A stretch of DNA of 64,000 nt from contig CM065309.1 of NCBI GenBank assembly GCA_033032175.1, positions 11,718,001 through 11,782,000 on the forward strand, in the 5' to 3' direction. This stretch comes from Saturnia japonica. Its lineage: Eukaryota > Arthropoda > Insecta > Lepidoptera > Saturniidae. Under the pieces are notes generated by a model. It saw only the letters and a list, made by a program, of their open reading frames with translations. It did no database searches and was not told the origin of the DNA. Shown here in pieces: positions 1 through 11,560 of this stretch. The number at the start of each line of letters is the position of its first letter. Position 1 is the stretch's first letter. The position numbers and the translations under genes were made by a program.

Positions 1-44
1 TAATAAAATTTAATTAATTAAAACTATGTTGCAGAAGATGAAAC

Positions 45-130
45 AACCACAATCGATTACACGTGTTTCGCCCCGCAACGAGGTATCCTCAGATCAATGT
101 TGACTCTTCTGAAGCTAGCGGGCGAGACGA
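45..130 (+). repeat. Possible lepidopteran repeat fragment
   Basis: The words ACACGTGTTTCGCC, then a CGAGG and ATCCTCAG motif, resemble a dispersed repeat I remember from lepidopteran genomes. There is no second copy in this window to confirm it, and no reading frame. The family assignment is recall only. Confidence 0.25.
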
Positions 131-199
131 AACAAAAGCTGTTAATCTGTTTCAGGCAGAAGTAGCAAAGAAATGTCGGTTATATTAATTGCATGTTCC

Positions 200-350
200 C
201 AGTTATTATTTATAATACACTTCACTTGTGAATAATAACCAAACTATATCACGTCATACCGTCTCAATAACAGAATATGGGGCTAAATAACATAAGTTTT
301 TGAATGAAAATAAAATCACCTCAAGACAGATCAAGATCTCGCCAAAACCT
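200..350 (+). repeat. Family E repeat copy 1 (partial)
   Basis: It shares an ordered set of words with copies at 62871-63272 and 63620-63765 (plus) and 40455-40797 (minus): CACTTCACTTGTG, an ACTATATCACG word, a CATAA word, and AAGATC.CGCCAAAA near the right end. It is diverged and lacks the CAAGATGG core of the better copies. Non-coding; the class (MITE, SINE or LINE tail) is unknown. Confidence 0.5.
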
Positions 351-394
351 CCCTACTAAATAAGTGTACTGATAATATTGAAGCAATACAAGAC

Positions 395-637
395 ATGTTC
401 AGACTAAAAAGAAAACCAACTTCAGTGGTTTTGAGGAGTTCCCGACGTATCTTCGAAGTCAAGATCCAAAGCCAATGAAATTAAAATGGAACCACCCTTG
501 AGGTATCCCCGTTCTAATGAAAAAATAACCATATAAATCGGTTCATAAACAAAGAAGTTAAGCCTGAACATCCATAAAAAAAAATATCTACAATCAAATT
601 AAGAACCTCCTCCGTTTTATGATTCGGTTAAAAACAA
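395..637 (+). repeat. LINE-like 3' tail repeat (AAGTCGGTTAAAAA type)
   Basis: This segment contains CAACTTCAGTGGTTTTGAGG, a GGAACCACCCTTGAGGTATCCCC word, GGTTCATAAAC and finally GAACCTCCTCC followed by a diverged AAGTCGGTTAAAAA end. The first half matches the reverse complement of 23010-23140, and the terminal part matches 22755-22795. I recall this as a very common lepidopteran retroelement 3' end. No coding potential is left. Confidence 0.55.
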
Positions 638-2330
638 TATAGCTAATAAAAAGATTCAGAAATTAATAACATTAATTTATCATGGGCGTCGTGTCTGTAC
701 ATAATTTTATGCATGCTCGATATTCAAAACCCAAAAAAAAAACTAAAAATTTTACAAAATAATTACACCACTGATCTACGTAGTAGGTAGATACTCGTAT
801 GTATACGAATTGACTTTACCATAGATACAAAAACTGACGTGAAATAACAGTTAAATGTAAGTAATAACATTAAAGAGATAATATTTATGATGACGTTATT
901 TGGTGAAAAAAACTGCAGTGTCTTTGTATGTTCTTTAATCTTGATTGTTACTTCTGTGCAGAGCTTCTCTTTTACTTAAATTTATTGTTTTAGGGAAGTA
1001 ACACTTTTAAAATCGGAAACGTGAATCTAAATAACATGGCAAGTTTTGAGATACAATCACCTGAGATATGACTACGAGGAACGAATGTCAACACTCAGAT
1101 AAAAATCAAAATTTGCCCATCCACAAACTTCGATTCGAAACTATAATGACTCTAAAATGTTTTACTCCTCATGCCAACAACATGATGATGTTATAGTCCT
1201 GGAGCTACGGGCACTTTTGGCACGTGGAATACACCATAAATAGTTTTCGTACTGCGAATAAAGGAACTGACCGTCAGAGTTTTGGGAGGCCCTTAGATGA
1301 GGTGTAGGATTCTAACGAAGTTGTTAAAAAAATTGAATATTGTAGCAGTATACATGCCACAAATTATCATATTACTTATTTATAAGGTTAATTTAAGAAA
1401 AATAACCGTCCGATCTCGATAAGCTGATAAAATCGTCGTCGGTTATGTATAAATAGTCTTCAGAAAATTATAAAAATAATGTAGTAGTATATTTGAAATT
1501 GATTCGAATTTGATTGAATCGAATCATTTACTACTATGTATATTCTCATGAAAAAGGTCTCGTAGCTCTCGAACTATTAGCATTCAATGTTAATAGTGTA
1601 AATTAATTTTACAGATATTCTTGTTATTGTGTAAAATTAATTTAACTTTATTTAAATAACCAATTATTTTAATTTAATTAAACTTTAACACGTGATGCGC
1701 GCGCAGCTGATCAGTTGTACCCTTTACTAAATGCGCCAAAAAAGTATAACTTAAAAAACATTATTTTCGATTTGTTAAAATAAGTTTTTCGGGCTGATGA
1801 GACATAGTCAAGAGTTAGTTGGTTTGTGGTGCATCATTATCCCACACGATTGTTCGTCAGATTTCTCCATTCGTGCAACATACCGCGTAAAGTTGATGTG
1901 ATTCATGTGATCTAATTAATCCGTATAAGTACCAGAATTAATATAGTTATACAAAGGCAGTAGGACTCTCTAAGGCACGAGCGCAGGAAGAGACGTTGCA
2001 ACAACCCGTCTCGACCTACATTGATAACGGATACCCAGAGTATACAAACAAGCTACGAGCATCGAGAAAATTGATAAATAGCACGTTCAAACATACGTAA
2101 GGTATTTATTATCTCCTCATATTAGTTATATGGTTACACACACAGTAATTTATGACTTTATTGCTTCCTATATCGTAATAGGAGTAATAGTCAGTTCACA
2201 CCCGTCTCATAGCTTGGAACAATAATTAAAAATATTCTGTAGTTCCACTACTTTATGAGTAATTTGAATATTACGTAAATTACGTATTTTTATAATATGT
2301 TTTCACTGCCTTGAGCATTACGTTTTTATG
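638..2330. other. Gene-free stretch, no recognised element
   Basis: AT-rich DNA with only short chance frames. The one local structure seen is an imperfect palindrome at 1483-1535 (outer arms AGTAGTA/TACTACT, inner arms TGATTCGA/TCGAATCA). Confidence 0.5.
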
Positions 2331-2335
2331 TTAAC

Positions 2336-2597
2336 TGCCTCGTTAGTATAGTAGTCGTAAGTGCGACTGCTATGATCGACATCCTGGGTTCGATTCCCAG
2401 ATCGAAGACAAGTGTTATTGGGTTTTCTATGAAATTCTCAGTAGCAGCTCGGAGTTTGGCTTTGTGCCCGATTAATAGCAATAGGCTCGCTCCCTATTAC
2501 ATGGAACCTAAAAACATACTCGTCGAACTGTGGGTGTACGTTAGTACACCTCTGCCTAAGCCTTCGGAGATACAGGCGTGATGGTATGTTATGTTTT
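2336..2597 (+). mobile_element. tRNA-derived SINE, copy 1
   Basis: The head resembles a tRNA gene: a GCCTCGTTAG start, an A-box-like TAGTATAGTAGTCG, and a perfect B box GGTTCGATTCC at 2387-2397. Both lie in the spacing needed for internal RNA polymerase III initiation. A conserved non-tRNA body follows (TTTCTATGAAATTCTCAGTA, CTCGGAGTTTGGC, CATGGAACCTAAAAACATAC, ACTGTGGGTGTAC), then ACAGGCGTGATGGTATGTTA. The same order occurs at 10846, 16570 (minus), 29931 and 59901 (minus). The 69-codon open frame inside is accidental. It would depend on a LINE reverse transcriptase for movement; the partner is unknown. Confidence 0.85.
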
Positions 2598-2970
2598 TAA
2601 CAATAAAATTATAACTATGACGTAAAACTAAGCAATATTCGAATTGTCATCACTTACAAAAACATTAATATGATATACTGCATGTAATAAACAGTAAATG
2701 ACGATATTTTATAATATATAAAAATACTAAAGTTAAACCACAATGGAAATCTAAATGATTATTGAAAATAATAAGGTTGTTTATTGGAAAATAAATTTCA
2801 TTTTTAATACCTATCTATTGTATGTATTAGGTTTATTTGGGTTTAGGTAACAATACAATACACATAAAATGACACACATCCAAACACATACACATGTACG
2901 AGTTTATTGTATAATAATGTATGTGTGTAATAATTTAACAATGGTATGACTATTTTTTAATTATTATATC
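2598..2970. other. Gene-free AT-rich spacer
   Basis: Nothing recognised. A short CA/TG-rich patch lies near 2855-2930. Confidence 0.5.
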
Positions 2971-3095
2971 TGGGCGACCGAGCTGCGCTCGGTAAAACAT
3001 TACCTAAATAAAAAATTTCATCCAATTAGTTGGAGCCGTTTCCGAGAAACCATATATATATATATATATATATATACACAAAAATTGCTCACTTA
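2971..3095 (-). mobile_element. Family C Helitron-like element with (TA)n, copy 1
   Basis: Read on the minus strand it runs from GTGAGCAATT through a (TA)n tract (3052-3075), GGTTTCTCGGAAACGG, and a hairpin ACCGAGCGCAGCTCGGT to GTCGCCCAG at the end. The other copies are 35608-35750, 43256-43394 and 57075-57268. A hairpin a few bases before a C(T/C)AG end is Helitron-like, but the 5' end does not show a clear TC, so the superfamily is inferred. It is shortened internally relative to the copy at 57 kb. Confidence 0.6.
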
Positions 3096-3154
3096 ATAGT
3101 ATTAGATATGTATGTATGTTTAAATATATATTTATATAAAGCTTTACCCATCTC

Positions 3155-3545
3155 GGCACCGGTTAATTTAAAGGCAAAAATGCTTATTGTGGGTGATCTT
3201 TAGAAGATAGACAAATGCTATCCCTGCTTTTTTGTAGCTCGTTTTAAGATCTACAATTATCGAGTGCATTAATTTAATATATCCCTTATGGTTTATTCAG
3301 CGTATACCATTTAAGCCACCCAAAAGCGTCTTTTTTAGAAAGGATTCAAGATTACCGTCACTGCTTAATTCGTATGTCACTTTATCTTACAAAATATATC
3401 CTATAACCTGACCAAATAACATATTCATTAATTAAAAAAGAACATGTGAAAGAATATATTTAATCAGACATTCAGACAGAGAGACGTTGAGTTTTATAAT
3501 ATGTATGTATATATAGATATACAAGAATTGCTCACTCAGATTAGA
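3155..3545 (-). mobile_element. Family B Helitron relic, minus strand
   Basis: On the minus strand it matches parts of the better copy at 23507-24012: the segment around AACCATAAGGGATAT, CACCCACAATAAGCATTTTTG and the adjacent AGATCTAC words. It also shares TTATCTTACAAAATATATCC with 54755-54820, and an AGACAGAGAGACGTTGAG word with 54842-54860. The Helitron terminal CTAG hairpin is not preserved here. Its last 30 bases (GAATTGCTCACT) resemble the family C 5' end, so two elements may be joined. Confidence 0.5.
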
Positions 3546-6070
3546 TAATAGTATTATATTAATGCAAGTACTAGTTAATTATTTCTTAAAATATAATGTT
3601 TAACTTAAATTTTTTTTTTTTATATTCAAATCATGTTGGTCTAAACCCATATACCCGTAAGTTGATTTATTGAATAAATGAATAGAGACTAAATTAATTA
3701 AATATATATTTCCTTTTCATTACTATAGTATACTTTTATTAACCCTTTTTATTAATTGCTATTATAATTATAGTAACAGGAATTTGTGAATAATAAAACC
3801 GTAAAATACCGTATAAAAAATACGTTCCAACTATATCCGTGAGGTAAATAAAGCTTTGGGTATCAGTTTCAGTCACGTATTCTTTGTTATTATCGTTGAT
3901 ATGCTATTACAGTTCAATGAAGGCTAGGATTGTACAGCGGTAACACTGAAAGTGGCACAGCCTTCAATCTGATAAGGAAACGTATTTACTTATATAGGTA
4001 TGTAAATCAAACTTTATAGAAACAAATAAAATTATTAAAGGTGATGCCACCAATTTATCGGTCTTAAAAGTCACGCTGGACTGTCAGTAGGTTACGAGTT
4101 AAAGCAATATCATTTGAGACAGCTGTTTTAATGCAGGATTCTAGTAGATAAATCAATATTTAGAATAGTGTCACTGTGGGACATTGTCTTTGAAGCCTTG
4201 TGAAATGTCGCTGCCATCTAGAATATACTAGAGATATGTAATACCGCCCGGGCTGTAATTTAGTTTGGCAACTCTTTTTCTTGTTAAAGAATTTCCCTAA
4301 CTATTGATAGTAATCATAGATTTATTACAAGAAATTTGGTAGAGATATAAAAAAAAATATTACGCCGATATGGGATTATCTCCCACACGTTTTGTTGGGT
4401 AGGTATCAGGAATATAATTAATACAATTATTTATTATACAAAATCGTTTAATAATAAAAAAAAGTAAAAAATTAGGATAGGAAAACAGGTTCATTAAATT
4501 TTTTATACCTATTCAATTAAAATATTCCGTGCAATTTGTTTCATTAGGTAGTTCTCAAAACAGATTTTTTGAAGGGATCTTGTTAAGTGAAATGCAAAAG
4601 GTTTCGTAGTAATTACGATCAAAAACAATCAAAATACTAAAAACAAAATGCATCAACCCACAATGACGTATCCCAACGGAGTGTAAGACAGCTTGGGCTT
4701 GCACCTGTCCTTTTCGCGGCACGCACTTACCGTACGATTTTCCGTCTAGACGTGTCCCTTAGCCAATTGAGTTCTTTAGACTGTTGCCGTACCATGGAGG
4801 AGTAGACCAATTTAAAACAACTCGATGCGGGACAGCTACGATTCATGGGTTTTTACTAATTATGCAAGTATGTATTTCCCAAGCTGTCAAGTGAAATCCC
4901 GAAACCTACACCACGCGCGACATCAAGACAAACAATGATAAGATTGTTACGTTTGAAAATATACATAAATTCACTTTCATTATTACAATATTATAGCACA
5001 CTATACAAAAACATAGTGAGATCATAATGTATTATTAGCTACCAATAAAAATGTATTACTAATTATCTATAAAATTCAAGTATTTGTGGAGGCTAAGAAA
5101 TAAGTACTTAAGTAGAAAATACATTACTTTTTGAGAGTAAAACTCCTTCAATTTGTGATAGTTTTTTTTTTAAATCACAAGACCAGTAGATACAAGACAT
5201 TGAAACTTTTTAGGAGTTTGACACGTAGAAATACAAAAGGAGCTAAATCCTAAACTATGATTGGTTCTCAGTAGTAAGAGTATGAACAGAGCCCAAATTC
5301 TTAACATTCAGCATAATTAACAACATAATAGTCATTTATTTATCACAATGCAATATAGCTAAACCCTGTCACCTGAACTAGGTATAACCTGTGTCCCAGG
5401 TAACAGTGTCTTCCCCGATATAAATACTTGTTTCTTAACTCCTACATTACGAATTTATAGAATAAAATAAAATAAAAAATGAGGTAAACTGCAAATAAAA
5501 CCCTAAAAAAATATTGCGTGTGTGTGCACGCGCGTGTGCTTGCGTGTTTGTGTACGTGTGTGCGCATGCATATATAATAAATTTGTTTACATACATGTAC
5601 ACAGCATGAATATTGTTTTGATATAAAATATCCTCACTAATAGTTATTGTGTGACAGCATAGTTACTACTTTACTGCTTGTAATAGATTCTCTATTCCAT
5701 AATTTCTTTTAATCTATTTTTAAGAATTTCTTTTAATCTATTTTTTATTCGATGAGTATAATAATTCCTGAGACATAATCATAAATCAATAAGTTATGTT
5801 AAGCTAAGAGTACTGCAACTTATAAAGACATATTATGCGAAAGTAATTAAGATTATCAGCGAGTTTAATGAAATCTGCCCGGGACAGATATCAATCTCTG
5901 GATATTTTAAGGTACTTTGGCCTCATCTATGAGATCAGGTATTAACAATATAATAAATAAATGAACAATAATAAATTATCATAGGACCTACACAACTCTT
6001 ACAGTTAAAAGTAAAAATTAACTTGTACTACGACCGTAGGTACTCTATTTAAATGATTTTTTAAAATAAA
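3546..6070. other. Gene-free stretch, unrecognised
   Basis: AT-rich with no frame above background. A less AT-rich block at about 4665-4925 has no match elsewhere in the window. A 24 bp unit containing AATTTCTTTTAATCTATTT is repeated twice in tandem at about 5700-5747. Confidence 0.5.
5516..5574 (+). repeat. Degenerate (TG)n tract
   Basis: An alternating pyrimidine-purine run of GTGTGTGCACGCGCGTGTGC type continues to GTGTGTGCGCATGCATATA. It is impure, with CG and TT interruptions. The alternation is of the kind that can adopt left-handed helix under supercoiling; that is a general property, not a shown function. Confidence 0.75.
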
Positions 6071-6074
6071 ATAA

Positions 6075-7232
6075 TTAGCTGTGCCTCGTGGTTTCATTAA
6101 TGTTAAATTTATTCGACTAACTTTTTACCATCAACGCACCCGTGTAGTCTATCGTTATTCTCACTATCCATATTTGTTTACAGCTTGTTAGATTGCTTGG
6201 CGTTCATGGTTACTGTTCCGCTCCTTAAAGTCATAGCGTAAATATAACCTCAGGGCCCTGTTTACCAGGGAGTTCAAGCGATGCGAGGAACCCGGGCGCA
6301 GAGTGCTAGGGGGCGCAGGCCAACCGTCATAAGTCTTGATATGTATCAACTAGCCTAATACAATAACACTGAGTAACACTGTAGTCAACAAAAGCAGAGC
6401 TGCGAGCACAGCGTATTTAAGGTCAACCATGGGTCCAATATTCAAGATAGATTGACAAACTGGACTAATATAAGTAGATATAGAATTAAAAAATAATGAT
6501 AAAATGACATTATTCAAAAATATTCCAACTCAAAGGCCCGATAAATTGTGTTAGATATAATATATGGCTATCAGTTTTTTTTTTTAGATCTGACTACTCT
6601 GTTAGTCTTAGGGGCCCTGAAGCCGCTGCGGCTTTTACAGCTTTACCGAACTTGGAAAATAATTTAGGGAAATAATGTAACAAATCCTTAAAAATACATT
6701 ACGTTTTTTGATTAAAACAAGGAGGGGTTGGCGCTATGATAACTTTCGCACCCCGGCGCCGAATATACTTAAAAGAGGGCTCTGTATAACATATTAACTG
6801 TTTCAATAACTATGCTTTCAAATCTGCCTGGTTGATTCGGAGATCAGTGCGTTTAAACCATTGATGTATTATGTATTACTTTAATATCTAAGTGGTTCAA
6901 ACCACCAATAAAAAAAACGAGCGAGCTTTACAGTAGTCGCATATGATGTGTAACATCTGACTTAAAGTTTCCATATAAATTAGTTTATATAACAGCACAT
7001 TTTATACACAACACTGTAAGGCGCAGAACTGATGCGTTCTCTTTCTCGTAACCCACACGCACCCACTATTTGCTGACAGTACCAACCTCTCGGAAAATGG
7101 GTTGGTTCACTGTCTTCCTGTTACACACTTCCGTCCCTTTTCGCGAAATCACTCCCACAGTTTGCAGGAAAGCGAGAGGAAAAATATCACACATCAAAAA
7201 ACAATCTCTTGAGCTGTAATATAGTAGGTATA
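6075..7232 (-). mobile_element. Family A (Lep1-like) Helitron, minus strand
   Basis: The left edge holds the reverse complement of a Helitron 3' end (TTAGCTGTGCCTCGTGGTTTC, a decayed CTAG terminus). The right edge holds the reverse complement of the 5' end (ACAATCTCTTGAGCTGTAATATAGTA). Near 6190-6240 the internal words GATTGCTTGGCGTTCATGG and CTGTTCCGCTCCTTA correspond to words in 38590-38680 and 62790-62830. If both ends belong to one insertion it is about 1.16 kb. A family G segment sits inside at 6572-6650. There is no Rep-helicase coding sequence, so it is non-autonomous. Confidence 0.6.
6572..6650 (+). repeat. Family G repeat fragment
   Basis: The words CTGTTAGTCTTAGGGGCCCT and CGGCTTTTACAGCTTTACCG match the first quarter of the longer copies at 27777 and 45835. 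Only this portion is present. It runs in the opposite orientation to the surrounding Helitron. Confidence 0.55.
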
Positions 7233-8690
7233 TATAGATAACAAGGCCGAATAGGATAACACGGGTTCAATGAATTGTAAATAAATGTATTAGTACCTAT
7301 TAAAATATTAATAAAATTCATATGATTTCAGAAGGATAGAAGATTGAGTCACCTCTAGATGTGACTATGAGAGATACGCTTGTCGCATTGTGAATTATAA
7401 ATCGAAGTTGACCGTAACTTTTAATAGGGATTTATTATGATCATTCGCATTATCAACATGGTCAATAGAAACACGGGTATTATGTTACTAGATAGATACT
7501 TTTAATATCATATAATTAAGTACGTACTACAGTTAATACGTAAACTACAAAGTAAAAAGGGCCTGGAAAGGATCCACTACATGCCAGATATAAAATTAAG
7601 AACATATTATTAAACTATTTAATAAGAGTTTATTAACTCTTTTATTACTTTATTAATTATATTATTCCTTTAAAATGAATCTACAATTTTCTCTCCTCTT
7701 TCTCTCTTTAAAAAACCTAGAGAAAAATCCGCCATGGCATATGTCTATCTCCTAAGGTTGCCGCACAGTAACCATTTTTATCTTCAGCATAATACTTAAA
7801 AATATTACGTTATTTATAAGATACACAATTTTGTAAATTGTTCCCGTACGAAGCTAGAGCGGGTCGCTACTGTCGCTAGTATCTTATAGTTTTTAAAATA
7901 TGTTTACAAAAAATATAATTATATATAAATAAATAAATGGATCTACATCACTATGCATTTAAGGATTAAAAGTACATTCACCGAATATACACACACGTTA
8001 ATAGGATTATATCACAAACCCTAAGTAAAAACATGTTGCAAAAATATTTGTCACTCTCGTTAAATATTTACTTTATAAATTGTTTTCCTATGCGATCTAT
8101 GTTGTTTATAGATGCCAGGTAATATTAAAAAACAATACTTGTGTAATCCTTTCTAGATAATTCGACCACAAAGCCGCAGCTGTAACACCAACGCATCGCT
8201 ATAATATTTCTTCCACGTTTCTGAGTAATTATACTCTAATGATACGAGTACGTCATGACTATCTGAACGCTTGAGAAATTTCCCGCAGAAATACCATATA
8301 CCTACCCCAATATAATACGTAGTATCTATTTTATGACCACATACCCAAGAATAGAATCCATACAGACTCGATCGATGTTCGAACATCGATGTTCACTATT
8401 TGAATTAAAGAAATACTTCGATGTTTTTATTTAACGTACCGATGCAAAGTTTCAAATTACATTGCAAAAAAACATCGACGTATTCATTACACACAATTTA
8501 TAATAAAAAATAAAACTGTTGTAATTATTATGATATAAAAATATTATTTCTAAACGTTGAACAGTTTACAAAGCGGGGTCGTTATATTACCTGTATAGGT
8601 AAGTTTGTTTAAGTTACGTTAAATTACTGATCAGGAGCCTTACTCGGTGATGGATAAATTAATCTATACTAATCTTCATACTATATGAAG
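7233..8690. other. Gene-free stretch with one perfect palindrome
   Basis: No gene or recognised element. A perfect 20 bp palindrome occupies 8371-8390 (half-site ATCGATGTTC). The minus-strand 77-codon frame across 8153-8386 has no recognisable domain and is probably chance. Confidence 0.5.
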
Positions 8691-8697
8691 AAGTAGT

Positions 8698-8844
8698 ACT
8701 GTGAAGCTGTGGAGCTGTCTCCCGGGCAGTGTGTTCCCTCCTTCCTACAACATCAAGTCCTTCACACATAACGTGAAGAGTGAACGTAGATTACTCTGTG
8801 CTCACCATCTGGTACAATGTAGTCACTTTGTCTTGCTTCGATAA
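8698..8844 (+). pseudogene. LINE reverse-transcriptase C-terminal relic
   Basis: The frame gives KLWSCLPGSVFPPSYNIKSF near its start and ends at a TAA at 8842. The pattern LWNSLP...VF..SYN...FK is the C-terminal signature that non-LTR retrotransposon polyproteins of arthropods often carry. About 48 residues are left, with no reverse-transcriptase core and no upstream continuation. This is therefore a 5'-truncated copy, the usual product of aborted target-primed reverse transcription. The clade cannot be settled from this tail. Confidence 0.55.
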
Positions 8845-8849
8845 AACAC

Positions 8850-9170
8850 TAAAAAATAAAAGAAAGTTCTTCACCACGTTTGTCTGTTTGTCTGAACGCG
8901 ATAAACTCAAAAACTAATGAACGATTTTTCATACGGTTTTCATCAATGGACGTAGTGATGCATGAGGAAGGTTTAGGTTATAGTTGCTAGTATTATAGAG
9001 CTCAATAAATTGGTTGTCTGTTTGTTTGAATGCGCTAATCGCTGAAACTTACAGTCAGATTTGAAAAATGTCTTTTGTATTTAATAGCTTATATATTGAG
9101 GATAGTTGAGGAAGGCTACATAACTTCACGCTAAGAATCTAAGTAATGGAGCAGTAGCCATGTAGCCATG
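8850..9170 (+). mobile_element. Two stacked Helitron 5' ends
   Basis: Two similar starts occur in series. The first (about 8865-8980) reads TTTGTCTGTTTGTCTGAACG, AAAAACTAATGAACG and CATGAGGAAGG. The second (from about 8982) reads TAGTATTATAGAGCTCAATA, TTTGTTTGAATGCGC, CAGATTTGAAAAATG and then GAGGAAGGCTA, TTCACGCTA and GGAGCAGTAG, which matches 38492 and 45641. They look like different Helitron subfamilies, one inserted into or beside the other. No 3' terminus follows clearly. Confidence 0.6.
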
Positions 9171-9174
9171 GACT

Positions 9175-9560
9175 GATGGACTACACCGGTGTGTTGACGT
9201 CGCGGGCCGCGGTGGAGAGTTGGTCGAACAAATTTCACAAGGATAAAACCATGACACAAGGCTTGATTTTATATGACCGCTGTATGATGATATCACAGGC
9301 GAAACATAAACAAATTTTAATGAATCATGAGCTTTTACAAGCCATGCATCGATAAGCCCGGTATCCTGCATGTGTGATATCACGTCGAGTTTCTCGACGC
9401 ACCAGACCCACGTGTTTGTGAAGTTATTGATGGGATCAGTGGGCGCATAATAACTGGTCCGGCAACCGGCAGAACGAAATGTTCAGTCATTGATTGCTCG
9501 CAACGGAGAGCGCGTGTCACCGACTATCACGAACCGGTGTTGCGCGAGATCATACACGAC
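9175..9560. other. CpG-richer block, unidentified
   Basis: Local GC is higher than in the flanks, with several CpG-rich words (GTCGCGGGCCGCGG, CACGTCGAGTTTCTCGACG, AACCGGTGTTGCGCGAG). All six frames are short; the longest is an 85-codon minus-strand frame without a recognisable motif. It could be Helitron interior, a regulatory element or degraded host sequence. Confidence 0.35.
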
Positions 9561-9569
9561 ATAACGAAA

Positions 9570-10725
9570 TTATATTCATTCATAATTTTATATTACTAGT
9601 TCTTTAATAATAAATTATTAAGGGACTGGTGGACTATACGCAGTGTCTGTGCTTCACTGGATGAGTTGTCCCGATCAAGCTGAAATATCAACGAGTGCAG
9701 GTGCAATGTTTATCTCATTTGTTCTGTGTTTATTTATTTCTAGAAAATTAACTGTCATTAATTAATTTGCCAATCTTACGATCATTTGCAAAATAATATT
9801 ATATACTGAAGGCTTATTGTTGTCTTTTCAATTTGTCCGTTCAATGTGCGATGTCATATTTACGAAAAGATATACGTGACGATGACGTAATGAACAAGTC
9901 TGTTTACCAAGTTTTTATTTTGATAATGTATTCGCAAACTCATTTCTCGAATTATAATGAACAATGTAAACAAACGTGCATTAAGTAAGTTTTTATAGTA
10001 ATTAATATTCTGAGGTCAGGCTGGTATATTAGAAAATATATTTATTTTAGAACTACGTGTCTCACACGGTCTTGTATTCCTAAGTACCTAATTGTGTAAT
10101 TGCACATAGGTATGCATTTGAGAGTTGGAAGTTTGGCACAGTTTCACATATGCACGGCGTCATGAATCATTTATTGTTTCAAATATTACAAAATATTGGG
10201 TCATTCGGATCGTAAAAGAAAACTATAATTTTGTTACGGCCGTAGTGAATACGTTAACTGGAGAATTTCTCTTTATAAATTTTATCAACTATTTATTAAC
10301 ATCTGCTCGCACTAACACGTTATTTATACACAAATATAAACGAGCAAACAATAAACGACGTGGTACCAAACATGTCTAATATATTTTCGTCTATGTAACA
10401 ATAATAACAAGATGATGTCAATGTGCTAGAAGTATTTTTGTAAATATCGTTATTGCTTAGTTAGCGTTTCTACGATATGCCTACCAGACGTCAATAGTAA
10501 GTAGTATAATGCAACGTAACTACCTACATACATTCTTAAATATGTTTACTCCGATTATTATTCTGTACACGTAACTAATTAATTTAAATATTTAAAAACA
10601 AAGAATATAGTGAACTGTACGGACTATACCTAAAAACATGGATACGTATATTTTGTAGTACTTATATAACACTTCAGAATAGATAAAAAAAGAGTTTTTA
10701 TTACATAACTTTTTATGTGCATTAT
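9570..10725. other. Gene-free AT-rich stretch
   Basis: Nothing recognised. The 84-codon plus frame at 10125-10379 is AT-biased like the background and shows no domain. Confidence 0.5.
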
Positions 10726-10730
10726 ATTTA

Positions 10731-10800
10731 CTGGCGACTCGCCCCGACTTCGCTCGGGTACGATTTACAAAATGGTGTATTTTATGTTTAAAAAAGTCTG
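10731..10800 (-). mobile_element. Possible Helitron-like 3' end
   Basis: The minus strand ends in a hairpin CCCGAGCGAAGTCGGGG followed by CGAGTCGCCAG, the layout seen at family C ends (hairpin, then TCGCCCAG). Only the terminus is clear; the body is not recognisable. It lies just upstream of SINE copy 2. Confidence 0.35.
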
Positions 10801-10845
10801 ATTTACAGTATATCACTTATATATTGATAGATCATAACTTCATAA

Positions 10846-11100
10846 CTGCCTGTAGCCTAGTGGTTCTAATCGTGATTGCTATGCTCGAGGTCCTAGATTC
10901 GATTCCAAGGTCAAGGTCAAGCAAAGTGTCACTGGATTTTTCTATGAAATTATCAGTGGAAGCTCGGAGTTTGGCTTTGTGCCTAATTAAAGACTATAGG
11001 CTCGCCTCCTATTACATGAGACCTAAAACATACCCGGTGAACTGTGGGTACACCTCTGCCTAACATTTCGGGCATACAGGAGTGATCGTACGTTATGTAA
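10846..11100 (+). mobile_element. tRNA-derived SINE, copy 2
   Basis: It has the same order as copy 1, but the B box has decayed (AGATTCGATTCCA) while the A-box region TAGCCTAGTGGTT is good. The body words TTTCTATGAAATTATCAGT, CTCGGAGTTTGGCTTTGTGC, TATTACATGAGACCTAAAAC and ACTGTGGGTACACCTCTGCC are present, and the tail is ACAGGAGTGATCGTACGTTA. The 79-codon frame inside is a by-product of the SINE body. Confidence 0.85.
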
Positions 11101-11560
11101 CTTCATATTAACGAATAGTGCGTTTAGATCGCGACGCACAATACATCATAGTTGGGGAGTACCGGCCAACCGACAGCAACCGGTTTTGCTGAGAGGGATT
11201 TCTTAGATCGCGCGTAATTTTGTATTCATGATGTCTTCTACGGTATTCATTTAAATGTAAAACTGTAAAGGAGAATCTTAATCTACATTAAATGCCCAAG
11301 TTATCTAAGAAATTTATCTGGTTAAGATTAATAAAAAATTGCAGGAAATAGCTTCGCAAATAACCTAAAGTTTTTAATTATTATGTTAAAGATAAAAATG
11401 TTTACTGTGAATCAATCATAAAAGATATACATATGGTATCACGAACTTTTCTCTAGCCTTTTGAAGAACTACAATTATTTAATACATTATTTTGATGTAT
11501 CTTGTAAATTATAAGCCAGGTAAACCATGTAGCACGAATAATCATTTTTTGACGTCATTA

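Noticed and set aside
2387..2397. Functional tRNA genes at the perfect B boxes
   Set aside because: The same sequence with a 190 bp body recurs five times, the acceptor stem is not paired, and no anticodon stem-loop of normal form is seen. These are SINE heads.
2372..2581. Open frames inside the SINE copies (also 10824-11063, 16479-16736, 29910-30161) as related small proteins
   Set aside because: They are similar because the DNA is the same SINE. Frames and starts differ between copies and the head is tRNA-like.
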